Origin: Trifolium pratense
Lineage: Eukaryota > Streptophyta > Magnoliopsida > Fabales > Fabaceae
Length of the DNA stretch: 64,000 nucleotides
Direction: 5' to 3'
Assembly: GCF_020283565.1 (NCBI RefSeq)
Contig: NC_060061.1
Location: forward strand, 3,604,010-3,668,009
Shown here: piece after piece, positions 11,258-23,083 of the stretch
How positions within the stretch are numbered: the stretch's first letter is position 1
Layout of the letters: the number at the start of each line of letters is the position of its first letter
Notes under the pieces: model-generated
What the model saw: only the letters and a program-made list of their open reading frames with translations
What the model was told of the DNA's origin: nothing
Databases searched by the model: none
Program-made: the position numbers and the translations under genes

Positions 11258-12472
11258 TCAACGGTTCATGCCCGATTCGACTGCTGGAGCTGTTGTAGCC
11301 ATAGCTATTCCTCGAGTCCGTTGCTCAACATTTCCATGCCACCCTAACCATTTCAAAGTTCAATCAAAATAAATCAAACACATATATAAAAAGAAATTTA
11401 ACAAAAATAAGTTCTATATGTAACCACAAAGATCCATATATCAAATGTTAAAAATAGATGTAAGATTGTGTGTTCAATAACACATGTGATCATATACTAG
11501 AGTGTGTTTATATATACATACCAATGACCATATTGAATCCACGGTTTTCAAGCTCACGATATTCTTGACACAAGGCACAAGCCTCACAGCAACAATGAAT
11601 CATACAATCTGTACAATCATTTCCTTTCAAACCGTATTGTTGTCTCATCTTTGACCGGTAGAAGCAAGAATACAAGCAACCACACCCAATCACACAACAA
11701 ATCAATGTATACAAAGCCCCACTAGCACCACATGCTGCAAAACCATACAAAACCAATTAATTATTATTAAGTTCACTCACAACAATTAATTTTTCCATTA
11801 TTAACTACTGTATATATTTCCAATCTTGACTTTTAAAATGTATCCCTCACTTTAGAGTTTAAAAAAGTCAAATTAATCCTTACCATTAATTAGTATCATA
11901 TGATTTTTTTTTTTACTAAATTAATTAGTATCATATGATGTGATGTCAAACTCATGAAATTTTCATTAATTAAATATTAATCCTAGAAAATTATATGTAC
12001 TACTATAAAATTGTGTTACTGTTTCATCTAATTCTATATGTTATAATAAAATTGAATTTGTTATAAGAAATGAATATTAATGGGTGTCTTACAAGTAGAT
12101 CCCTTGTCAATTATTTCAGCAACTTGGCCAAAAGTAATACATGGACACCAAAACGTTATGCAACCTGAAACAAATTAAATTAGACATATTTGTTAGAATC
12201 AAATCAATCAAGTGAAAATTGAAAATTACATAATATAATTAGTTGACTTAAGAGGGGGGTGCTTAATTACTTTTTCCAGGATTAGAGCAGCAATCACAAA
12301 GACCAGTGGACCAATCAACTAGAGGTTTCGGCGGAGGAGGCACGTATTCCGTCGTTGAAGCACCGGAGTACGTTGCTGATGTATTGCTATTGAAGCTCAC
12401 CGGAAAACCAGTAGCGGCGGCTGATGGTGGCTGCTGATTGTTAAATGGCTTTCCATCCTCTTGTTGATACAT
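11258..12472 (-). CDS. PLAC8 family protein, copy 2, 190 aa
   Basis: Coding exons: 12472-12271, 12164-12093, 11734-11522 and 11343-11258, all GT-AG and in frame. It is a tandem paralogue of copy 1: same intron phases, a shared 3' flank, and an exon 3 product differing by a handful of residues ([20 protein letters not shown]). The N-terminus ([12 protein letters not shown]) is Pro-rich with a single [13 protein letters not shown] unit. Odd point: the CC-x4-CPC hallmark reads SCITFWCPC. The codon split by intron 1 gives AGT (Ser) where copies 1, 3 and 4 give TGT (Cys). The frame is otherwise intact, so it is probably expressed. Whether the change alters metal handling or assembly is unknown. 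Confidence 0.93.
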
Positions 12473-12565
12473 TTTTGGAACTATGTATCAAAAAATGAGT
12501 TAGAGGAAATTGTATGGATAAGGGTGTTGTTGTTTTGTGTTTGGTATAGTGTGAAGATATGAATG

Positions 12566-12572
12566 ATTTATA
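12566..12572 (-). promoter_or_regulatory. TATA box of PLAC8 copy 2
   Basis: The minus strand reads TTATAAATCATTC about 95 bp upstream of the ATG, matching the block upstream of copy 1. Confidence 0.6.
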
Positions 12573-12810
12573 ATGTGGAACATTCATTGTTTGTGAGTGT
12601 GGAATGGTTCAATGATGATGGTGTTGATTTTACAAAGTCAATGTTTGTATAAGCGCGTCTTGCTTGTGTGCAACTTGTTCGTTACTTCCAAACTATTATT
12701 AAAGATACTTTTTGTTCAATAAAAGATACTCCACTTCTTTTACAATGTTATCTACAACTTGTTACTTCTTCACTTAAAAATAAAGAAAACATAATTGACT
12801 TTACGGTCTT

Positions 12811-12985
12811 GTTAACGAGTGTTCCCGGGGCACTCTTTAAGCATTTCATTAAAGAAACTTTTTATTCAAAAAATTAAACACTTCAATTTCCAATGTGTTG
12901 ACTTTACGCATTTTCCTAAAAATTCTATAAAAAAAACTTACTATTTAAGGACTTAAAGAGTGCCCCGAGGACACTATTTAGCATT
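12811..12985. mobile_element. MITE-like element with GC-rich inverted ends
   Basis: About 175 bp. The left arm contains gtgttcccggggcactcttt and the right arm aaagagtgccccgaggacac; these are near-perfect reverse complements. The interior is AT-rich with no coding frame. The target duplication is not clear. Confidence 0.7.
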
Positions 12986-12999
12986 TGCATTGACTTTAC

Positions 13000-13820
13000 C
13001 AAGAAAAATAAAGCAAAAAATATTTCTTTCAGTAAGTTACTTGGGTAAGTTACATTGAACCACATGATGCCACTGTAAATTATAAAAGTCTTATGATTTG
13101 TATAAAGATTTTGTCTTAGTAAGTATTTTGATTTGTCTTAATAAGTATTTTGATTCTTTAAAAAAATATTAATTTCACATTGGTCCCTTAACAAATAAAA
13201 GTTCCATTTTGATCTCTTAAAACATTTTGGTTAGCCAACATTGTAAATAGTACATCATAGATCTCATTAATTTTTTTAATTATAATCATTTGATTATAGT
13301 GCGAGAGAATAGAGAAAAATGAATAAATAATGGAACCTGTAACCATACGGTGGTCCTACGACGAATTGAAGCGGTAGAGTCGTCAAGGCGGCGGCGATGC
13401 GACGGAGATGCAGCGGAGGATGGTGCTGCTGGGTTGAAACTTTCTTGGGGATGATGAAACTCAACAATGATTCTTATTCTTTCTTAGTTAAAAATATTTC
13501 TTTTGAAATTTTTAATTTTTTTTAAGAGGCAAAGAAATAATTATACCAATATAAATTGAGGCATAAGGAATGCCGCTAAAGTGCAAGAAACACTATATAC
13601 AAGACAGTAAACAGGAACCATTGAAGTCTCAACCAATAATTACCACAAGGCCAAAACAAACACCTACAAATACAACACACATTTGAGAAAATTAAGCTGA
13701 CAGAACACCAAAACAAACCACCCAAATCATTTAAACTACCCATACCCATCCACATTAAGTGTTGCAGAAGTGGATAATTCAAGTTTGAACCTCAAGGCAC
13801 TGCATATTAATATCATTATA
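13000..13820. other. Intergenic, no supported gene
   Basis: Mostly AT-rich. A GC-rich pocket at about 13340-13440 (tcaaggcggcggcgatgcga) could be a decayed exon or UTR, but no frame there connects to splice sites or a recognisable protein. Confidence 0.5.
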
Positions 13821-13825
13821 ATTAA

Positions 13826-14007
13826 AGGAGAATGTTAACTTGTGCCCTTAAGGGCACATGTTAAGGAGATAAAATATGGAAAAAATTTATTGAACTTGTG
13901 GTGTATTCAATTCTCTAAACATTAAATGTTTTCTATCATTAAAAGCTATATTTCTATTTTTAGGTAGCTTAACATGTGCCCTTAGGACACAAGTTAACAT
14001 AACCCTT
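13826..14007. mobile_element. MITE with palindromic terminal inverted repeats
   Basis: Left end: gttaacttgtgcccttaagg followed by gcacatgttaa. Right end: ttaacatgtgcccttaggac followed by acaagttaac. Each end is itself nearly palindromic around cccttaaggg, and the two ends are inverted copies of each other. Relatives occur at about 37735-37912 and in part at 63618-63680. No coding capacity. Confidence 0.75.
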
Positions 14008-14154
14008 AGTTAAACAAGGTTCTCACCTCAATATTAAAATTATAAATCACATTCAATAACTATTATATTAAGTTGTTGACTTATATGAATTAGCACTAAA
14101 GTTTTATTTATAAAAAATGCTAACAAGTATTTTTCGAGTATATTTTATTTTCCC

Positions 14155-14200
14155 GTGAGCTTAACTCGGTTGGTAGAGGCATTGCATAACATTACCCTTT
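14155..14200 (+). repeat. Truncated SINE head
   Basis: cgtgagcttaactcggttgg followed by tagaggcattgcat matches the 5' end of the SINE at 4766. The rest is missing. Confidence 0.6.
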
Positions 14201-15480
14201 ATTTTATTTTTTTTTATTACGAGCATGACCCTTTATTTATATTAAAATACCTTAATTTATTAATATATATTAGTTTGGCAAACATTCAGTTTAATTTTAT
14301 TAAATAATGCATTGACACAAGTTTTATATTATATCGACAAACGTTTAATTTAAATAGAAAAGTATATACAGACAGACTAGCAATCATTTTAATATAAGCA
14401 TTGATGAGGATAGCTGTAATGAAACCGCATTGCTCTGGCGTAGGACTAACAATATTAATTAAAGGTTTTATTATTATTACTTCACTTGGTAGTTGGCAAA
14501 TGCGGAAAGACAGCAAAGAAAAAAAATTGAGTACTATGTAATATCTTTCTTATACATTTGTAAGATTTCGGAGTTAGTAACCAAAGATGAAACATGTTAT
14601 TGGTCGAGTACAGAGTCTCAGCCTATGGTATACTACAAAAAATGATTATTTTTAAGAGTGTGCTTGATGTGAGAAGAAACCAAGAGAGAAATAGATGAGA
14701 GAAAGAGAATTAAAATTCATTTAAATAAAATAAGAATAAACTAAATCATCAAACCATAGTTTTTTTTGGTACAATCAAACCTTACTTTTCTAATAATATA
14801 TAAAACAAATGTGAATAAGTATACATATATATATAAAAAAAAAAAAACAATTAAATAAATAATAAATTATGTTTAGCAGAGTAAGTTCAAGAAGAGTGAG
14901 TATCAACATCTCCATATTCGCCAACAACTTTGAATAATGGAAACACTCTAGCTCATGTCTAAGCAGATTAACTAGCATAAACCTTTATTTATTATCATCA
15001 CTAGTATTTTTTTCGATGCATAACACTATCCTCCAAAATATAATTCTGCATTCAAAATCATCTCATTTTTTGTAGAAAGGAAATTATATCTAGCATGCAA
15101 AACATACAGCTGATTTTCAGATCTTTAATGATATATACTTGAATAAACTTTTTCAACTCACAGGTGCTCAAAACCCCAGAGAGAGAGAGAGAGATAGAGG
15201 GGGAGGGAGAGCCCAAAAAGAGAGCAGCACCAACCAAAATTGTCATCACATTTTAATTACATTACAAACAAATGGAGGGATGGGGGTGAATGTTATTGCC
15301 ATCATCAAGGGTAGTACTAAACCATCTTTTAACTAATAGTAGTATAATCAGTTGAAACTTGTGGCAAAACCGAACTCTGCATCGGCTTGTTGACTCATCA
15401 TTTTTCAGAAACAAAAATCAGAAATCTAATTGACGCAAGACCCCAATTATCCAAAACGAACTCTGGCATAAAAACAATGA
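14200..15480. other. Intergenic and SEC8 3' flank, no gene seen
   Basis: AT-rich. It holds a short (GA)n run at about 15178-15198 and probably the SEC8 3' UTR next to the stop codon. I could not fix the polyadenylation site. Confidence 0.5.
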
Positions 15481-15485
15481 ACACT

Positions 15486-18400
15486 CTAAGAGGATAATAC
15501 TTCGGACACTCGTTTATGTGAATCAGGAGGAATCTCCCTCCCAGGGACGAGAACATTCAAAAGGTTGGCGTACCTGTGGGAATATAATGTCAATATCATT
15601 CCATGAAAGGGTATTAACAACTAAAATTTGTGTATTAACTCACTCTTTAGCAGTAAACAAGTGTACATGTTCTGTAATGAAGGCGAGCAAGGCCTGTGAC
15701 AGGAAGAGGAATACCATGATAAGATGAGTTCAGAAAAATTACATTAAACACAAAGCAGTTAGGTCAGTTTACTTACCTCAAATGGCATGTTTAAGAGTTC
15801 ATAGTAGGTGCGGACTCGATCCAATCTTTGCTGCACTACTTCACTGTTTATGGATGGAATAGCAGCCAATGCCTGTAACACCATCCAAAATTGATATAGC
15901 TCTTAAATTTCATCAAGCACTTTTTAATCTCCACTTTATTCATAATCTCTCTGAACAATTGAATATAGTAAAATTGTCTAATTATTTGAAAATGTAAGCA
16001 ACAATAGGTAACATCCACACATACAGGGGATGCATCTAGTTAGATTAGCTTTTTCGTGAGATTAAGAAAAGCAAATACTAAACATACAGCCATGCCATAT
16101 GGCCAAATTTAAAATTATTTGTCTTAACCATTTTTGGTTAGATCTAATGGTTGAAATTAAATCCTCTTAGGTTGTGTTTAGGGTTCGAAGAGGAAGGGAG
16201 GGCACCCCTAATGATACTTCTGGAAGTAGACACAATTATCACAATTGCATCTCTTAAATATTTTAGAAATCATAAATGGGTTGAGGCTCAACTCTGTAGA
16301 GAATTCGAGATGAAAGATGTGGTAGCGGAAAACGATTGTTGGAATGGAGATTCAGAGTTAGGAAGACAGGCAAATTGTATTCCAAAACACCTCCATTGGC
16401 AACTCCTTTCAAGGTTACATTCGCTTTATCTCCGCAATCAAATAAGAGCACTACTTATGTCTTGAGTTCCATACTCCAGTGTTGGGAGATCTCCCTGTAT
16501 GCTATGATTAGTTCTGTCCTGATTTAGCATATGTTGTTAGTGATGTCAGTACATAAGTGACAAATCCTGGTAAAAAGCATTGGAAGCCAGTTCAGAGAAT
16601 TTGTGCTCTTGTTGCTTTTTGAACTTCAGGAGAACTACAAATGGATTTATTAGCTATGAAGATTCTGTTTCTGCCGAAATTTGATAAAAGGAAGTCCTTG
16701 GTGGAGTTTTGGTAGGGAATGTTATTTTTGTTGGTGATTGGTTATTATGCTTTGTTCTTTGCGTTGAAATTTGTATCCAGGTGGAGATTGTTAGAGTTGA
16801 TGATCCGGATTTTGAGTTTGGCCCAAAAAGCATTTGGTATGGCTCACTGATAGTTGGAGGTTTCGTCATTTATTTTCTGATAAAGCGTGCTCACGCCTAT
16901 GAATAAGACCTCTTCTGATAGCACTCCAAGAATGCTTGTTATTAGGCATACCCACAACTAGTGGGAGGCAAGGGTGAACCCCTCCAATTTGGGGAACTAA
17001 AAAAAGTAATAGAGGAAGGATTTGGAGAGTTTTCACAAACCCTTTCTCCTTTCTAAAAGCTCGAACAAGGGGAGAGCTTATCATAAACCCTCCCTTCCTC
17101 TCCATTTCCAAACCCCCTTAAAAACAAAGTCTTACTACTCCCTCTTTCTCATAAAATGTCTTATTTGCACTTTTTCTATATCTCAAAATAATTGTTGCTT
17201 TATATATAATATCAATGCAACATTTATAAATAAAAAAAATTCTAATTCACACCACTTAATTAATCCACTAACTACAATTAATAAGAGTGCTTTAGTAAAT
17301 GATATTAATTTTACCATTAAAATCAACAAAACAAATCATTTTCATAAGAACTGCACACAACCTAAATAGGACACTGTTTATGAAATGGAGCGAGTAACAT
17401 AAAAATGGCCCTCTCACTTGATACATCTACGCACACACATAATAGTAGTTACCTGTTCCAATGCAATAGAGTTTCGACATATTTGCTGAACACCAAAAAG
17501 ATTGATAGACTTCATATCCGCCAAAGCCTGTAAGTAAAATGGCCCCCTCTCATTAGCAGTGATGAAAAGGAAATTACACCTTCAAGCATAAACATTAATA
17601 GTCTTATATAAAAACAATTGTAAAGTGTATACATTCGCACCTTAATAGATGCATTTGCTGCAACCCCACAAATTCCACCAAATATGTAATTCCGCTTTGC
17701 ATTTGAAATAAAAGGGGCCATTTCCTCATCTCTTCGAGTTATCTGGAGATTTCATCAAAATAGCTAACATAAATAGTTTGCCTTGCATAAGCATATCATA
17801 CATCTTTGAGTCACTAAACATCGATTTTGACTATTGACTGTTTACTTTCAATATTGAGCTTGATAGAAACATGCCATTGTTTTTATCAAATCAGATAATT
17901 TATAATATTTTGACTGGTAGGTTTATTAAGATGCCATTACAAGTTAATTTAGTTTGACTTTTAACATTTATTTTAGTATTTGAGTTATTCCTGTAGATCC
18001 CTAGTGAAGGAATATACATTCCGGCTAGAGTTTATGTTCTCAAAGTTTATTTGGTCTTATCTAGATGAATGAATGTTACTTTTTGGTTTAGTATTAGAAG
18101 TCTAATCCTTTAGGATCTCGTGATGAAAACCTCACAGGACATTTTCGCAATGTCTGCATAGAGAAAAGTTTTTTCAATAATATTGATCACATTTATAACT
18201 TCATTCGCCAAGAAGCAAGAATACAATCTTCTTCATCATCACATATTCACATGTACAGTCACACCCTGAGCATGACTCCATGGCTAATTTTATCTCCATA
18301 ATCCACAGTTTCAAAGGGAGCATTCAAATAAATATTATAACTAAACACTTGTCATATACATATCTATAAATAAGCTCTATCTAAGCTATTCTCGAGAAAT

Positions 18401-21400
18401 TATGAAAATAAGATGAAAATAGCTTGTAAGCATATCATAAGCTCTTCTAAACACATACACAAATGCTTACATGATAAGGTAAGCTCAAATAAGATCTTAT
18501 AAATGCCCCCTATAAACAGTAATGCCTTTTAATTAATAGCTTGGCCAGACCACAATCTAATTCCAAAGGTAGATCTTGAGATCACATCAATATCGATATC
18601 ATATCATAGAAATAAATAAACTCCAAATAAATTTAGCTTCTCCTCAGTAAGAAAGTAATATAATCTGCCAATTCATGGTTTGAAAGAGGGGTTCAACAAG
18701 AGGGTCCCACATCAATTTTCAGACAAGCTGGTCAAGTAAAACTGCAAATTGTCAAACCTTAATATACGAATTGGACATGGATAGATGCGGAAACTGAAAG
18801 CACTGGTTTATGAACTAGGTTGGATTGTGGAAAGCGTCGCAGCTAAATTAGGTGATCTATGCCTCTAACCAAAGTTCATATTTTAAGCTTCCATCAATTA
18901 TATAACTCGTCCTCACTTCTCTAATGTAGAAAGGGATGTCACAAGTTCTGAGTAAGTGCAGAGTATAATCTTTACAAAGGACCCAAGCAAGAATCTTTAC
19001 GAAAACAACATACAAAGATAGAAAGACACACCTGTGCTGTGAGAGAAATGACGAAGTCATCTGGTTCTTCAGCATCTTGGTCATCCAAGTATTCTGTATT
19101 TGTCATTTCCTGCTCAAAATTGTGTTGCTAAGATAAGTTTGGCCACAATTAAATTATCAAATTCTTATTTCTTCAACAACCAGAGAAAAATAAAATAACA
19201 TTTGACAAACCTGCATATGAAATATTGTCTCCAATTGCATTTCTATACGTAAAACTTTAAGGCAATCAATTGCTAATTTCCTATAATCTTGAGCAAAGGA
19301 TGCTAGAGTCCTTGTAGGTGCACTGTCTGAATGACTGTTATACTTTCCTCCAATATGATTTGATGCACTTTGAGTAGTCTGTCCAAGCCTGCCAATTTCA
19401 CAAGAATATTATGTTTGGAATTCTTTCATTATGAAACCAAGAAACAAACCAAACACCATACTTCTCACCAACATCATTGGGATATCAGTACCAGATGTTA
19501 GAATATATGAAAAATATATTATTAAATCTTAAAATAATTCACATAACTAAAATAATATTTAAAAAAATGTCATTACTAATTTATAAAAAATTTAGAACAA
19601 AATAAGAGCAATTTAGGGTAACTTAGATCATCTATTAGGGACGATTTCAATATTTCCTTATATATCTCACTTTTATGCTTGCTTTATATACATTATACAA
19701 CGAAACATTGCTAGATTGCACAGCATATAGAAAACACACCTTTCAATAGAGTCCGCAACATACTCCAATGAGTCACTAAGGGATGCCAACAGAATAAGTT
19801 TATTGTCATCATGGATTAGGTTTTCCTGAGGGAAAAGAATACAATTAAGTCACATGAGAGAGCATAATAAATAGGGAAGAGAGACGGGATTTTTAGCAAG
19901 AATGCATAAAATTGAAAACTTAATTATTATACATCAGTAAAAGTAAACACTCAAATATAAAAAAAAAATTGTATCAATAATGAAGCATACTAACTCATAA
20001 ACATAAACAAAGAAAAGAAAACCTGCTTGATAGGACGCAATTTTAGCAGTAATTCACTTAGTTCCAATTCAGCCTCAATTGTTTCAGCGTCATAAGAATT
20101 GCTTTCCAAATTATAAGGACCTTGCAGATTTGGTAAATATGCACTTGAGGGGTCAATTCTCATCAATTTCTCAATGTCATGCCTCCCAATAAGCATGTAA
20201 CTCTGCTTTTCAAGAACAGCCTGAAATATAATTGACAAATGTTAGACAATGGTAACACTGCAAGGATACTATTCAAGGCAACTGCCAACTTGATTAAATT
20301 AACAAATAATAGGACTGAAGAAGCAGCAAGAATCCAATTCTTCTGTGTTATTTGCTTCTTTATGGTCTATGATGCACCGATTCACACAAATGGCCACCGA
20401 TATGGCAGCAACATGGTTGTGATACTAGTAAGCTTCATAGTGAGTTTACATATTCCCCACTGAGATGCATATATGGCTCAGTCTTTTCTTCTAAATTATG
20501 AGTCTCGTTAATCACCACAACAGTTATTGCATAACCCATTCATCTCAAATACATGTATAATACTCACCTCTCATTAATTGAATCATTTACACTTACCAAC
20601 TCGGCCACGCTTCTAATAATTTCTCGCCCACCCATTAAATTGAACCCTTCACATGTATAATATCCTTCACCCATTCACTTTTCTCTTTGCTTTTACCAAT
20701 TTTTAGTTTGGATTTTTTGAATTAAAATAATATATTTGAGGGTTAAATAAGTTTTTGGTCCCTATAAATATCCCAAATTTTGATTTTAAGTCCCTATAAA
20801 AAAATTCAGTAAGTTTTGGTCTCCGAAATGTTTTCCGTCACAATTTTTAGTTCCTGCTTTTAAAGTCAGCTCATGTGTGCTCTTCAAATATTTTAATGAA
20901 CTTTTGTATTCATGTTTATAATATTATATAAGAATCTCTCCCACCAAAGTTTGGAATTTTCTAACCAAAAATGAATTAAATATGAAGTTTTTAAGTGCCA
21001 AAAACTTAAAAATTCATATTTAATTCTTCCCTTCTTAAAAATAAGGAAACTTTTGCAAGAGATTTCTATAATGCACTAAACATGACTGCGACAAATAATT
21101 CAAATTTCGTATGATACACATGAATTAACTTCAAAGCAAGGATCAAAAGTCGTGACGGAAACCATTTGGGGGAGTTGAAATTTTTTTATAGGGACTAAAA
21201 TGTAATTTTAGATATTTATAGGGACAAAAAAAATCATTTAACCCTATATTTATTACAGTTAGTAAAAAATATATTTTGTCAAATAAATTGCATCACCATA
21301 TCAGATGCATATCGTACCCGATACTCGTAGTGAGTCCATTCATCAAAGTTTATGGTGATTAGCCAGGGGTTGTTTCAAATAGATGACTTTGTCAGGGACC

Positions 21401-22996
21401 TTGAGGATTTGCTAATCTATGTTCTCTTTTTTTATATTATTGATAGTCTTTTACCAATAAAAAATGTACCTCCATGTATGAAGTCCGGCATCTTTCATAA
21501 GTCCTCTCCAGAAAAGTTTGCACATACTTCACAAGATCATTAGCAAATTTGGGCATTGCTTGTGCCCAACCAAGCACCTGCAGTAAATTAGGTGCAAAAG
21601 TTTCAAATGGAAAACAATCATGATCTCTCTAACTAACAAATGAAACTAAATGTAAAGTATAGTCAATGGAATAATGTCCAAACTGCAAAACTTACAAGTC
21701 TGGGTATTATATCATCTTGCATTCAATATAGAAAAGTAAAAAATAAACAGAACCTGACGTAATGTGTTGAGATGATTATTGAAGCTAAAATTTACCTCCT
21801 TTGTCAAGTAATCAATAGCCAATAGTCCTTGTAATACAGGTCGACCCTTCTCAATTGACGGGGTATAAGTAGTGACCACATGTGCTCTTGGACGAAATGC
21901 AGCCGGACCTAAAAGTTTGTATAAGAGAACAAATCTTAAAACAAACTTATGATGAGTACAAATACTAATCTCTCAACAAATCATCAACATTCACTTCTAT
22001 TTTTCAATAGAATAGGATAATTATTAACCAAAAATTATAATATTTTTTCAGTGCATTATATTCCCATAAGCCTAATAAGCTATGCTTTCACAGCATGTTA
22101 CTGCTACTCCTTTGGCTTCTACTTTGCAGATTGAAAAGTGCTGTAAATGTTATGCAGAGTGATCTTACAAATTAGGATCAAACTATGTTTCACTTTACAA
22201 AAAGAAGGGACCTAAGAACACTTGATTACTTACAATATGACAGGTTTTATTCATTCTTATTTTGTTAAGAAATTTACAAATTGATCCTTTATTTAAAATC
22301 CCAACAAATTAACATGTATAAGAAAAAGCACCTTCAAGAATATGAACACTCTGAACGACTCCAACAATTAAAACACTCCAAAAACAATGCCTTGTAAAAC
22401 CTAAAAATTTCTGTGACTTTTAAATTGAACTGTAAGGAAAGGATAATCTAGCAAGGAAATGAGACTTGGGTTACTAGTTCCCAGAACTATGCCTTGTAAA
22501 ACCTAAAAATTTCTTAAGTCCCACAGTACTAACTACTTTAAACTAGGATACATAAATTTTCATGGAAAACAATTTGCTTCAGACAATTGTCTTTTGGGGT
22601 GGATAGTAATTATCACTCGTGTACTTTTCAATAAGACCTTCAATTAAGAATGGGTTTAAATCAAACATTTCAGACAAAGCTAACTTAAAAAATCTTTACG
22701 GCAGATGTTTCAAAAAAAATTAAGATTCACAAAAGATCACACCGAGTGTCAAGTAGGACTTCTAAAATAAGAGAAACAGAAAGAATAGTCAGAACAGTTT
22801 AGAAGACTTGCTTGATATGGCTTGCTGTACGCCTTTTCGGTAGTCCACAAACATAGTTGGTAAAAAATGATCCTTTACAAAGTTCTCCACAAAAGCTAGC
22901 AACCCGTCATTGCTGCAATTCACAAAGTTGAGAACACCGTGAACTAACACTAAAGTAGCATTTTAGTTTTGCATACAAGAAACCAAAGAACAGTTT

Positions 22997-23083
<87 letters not shown>

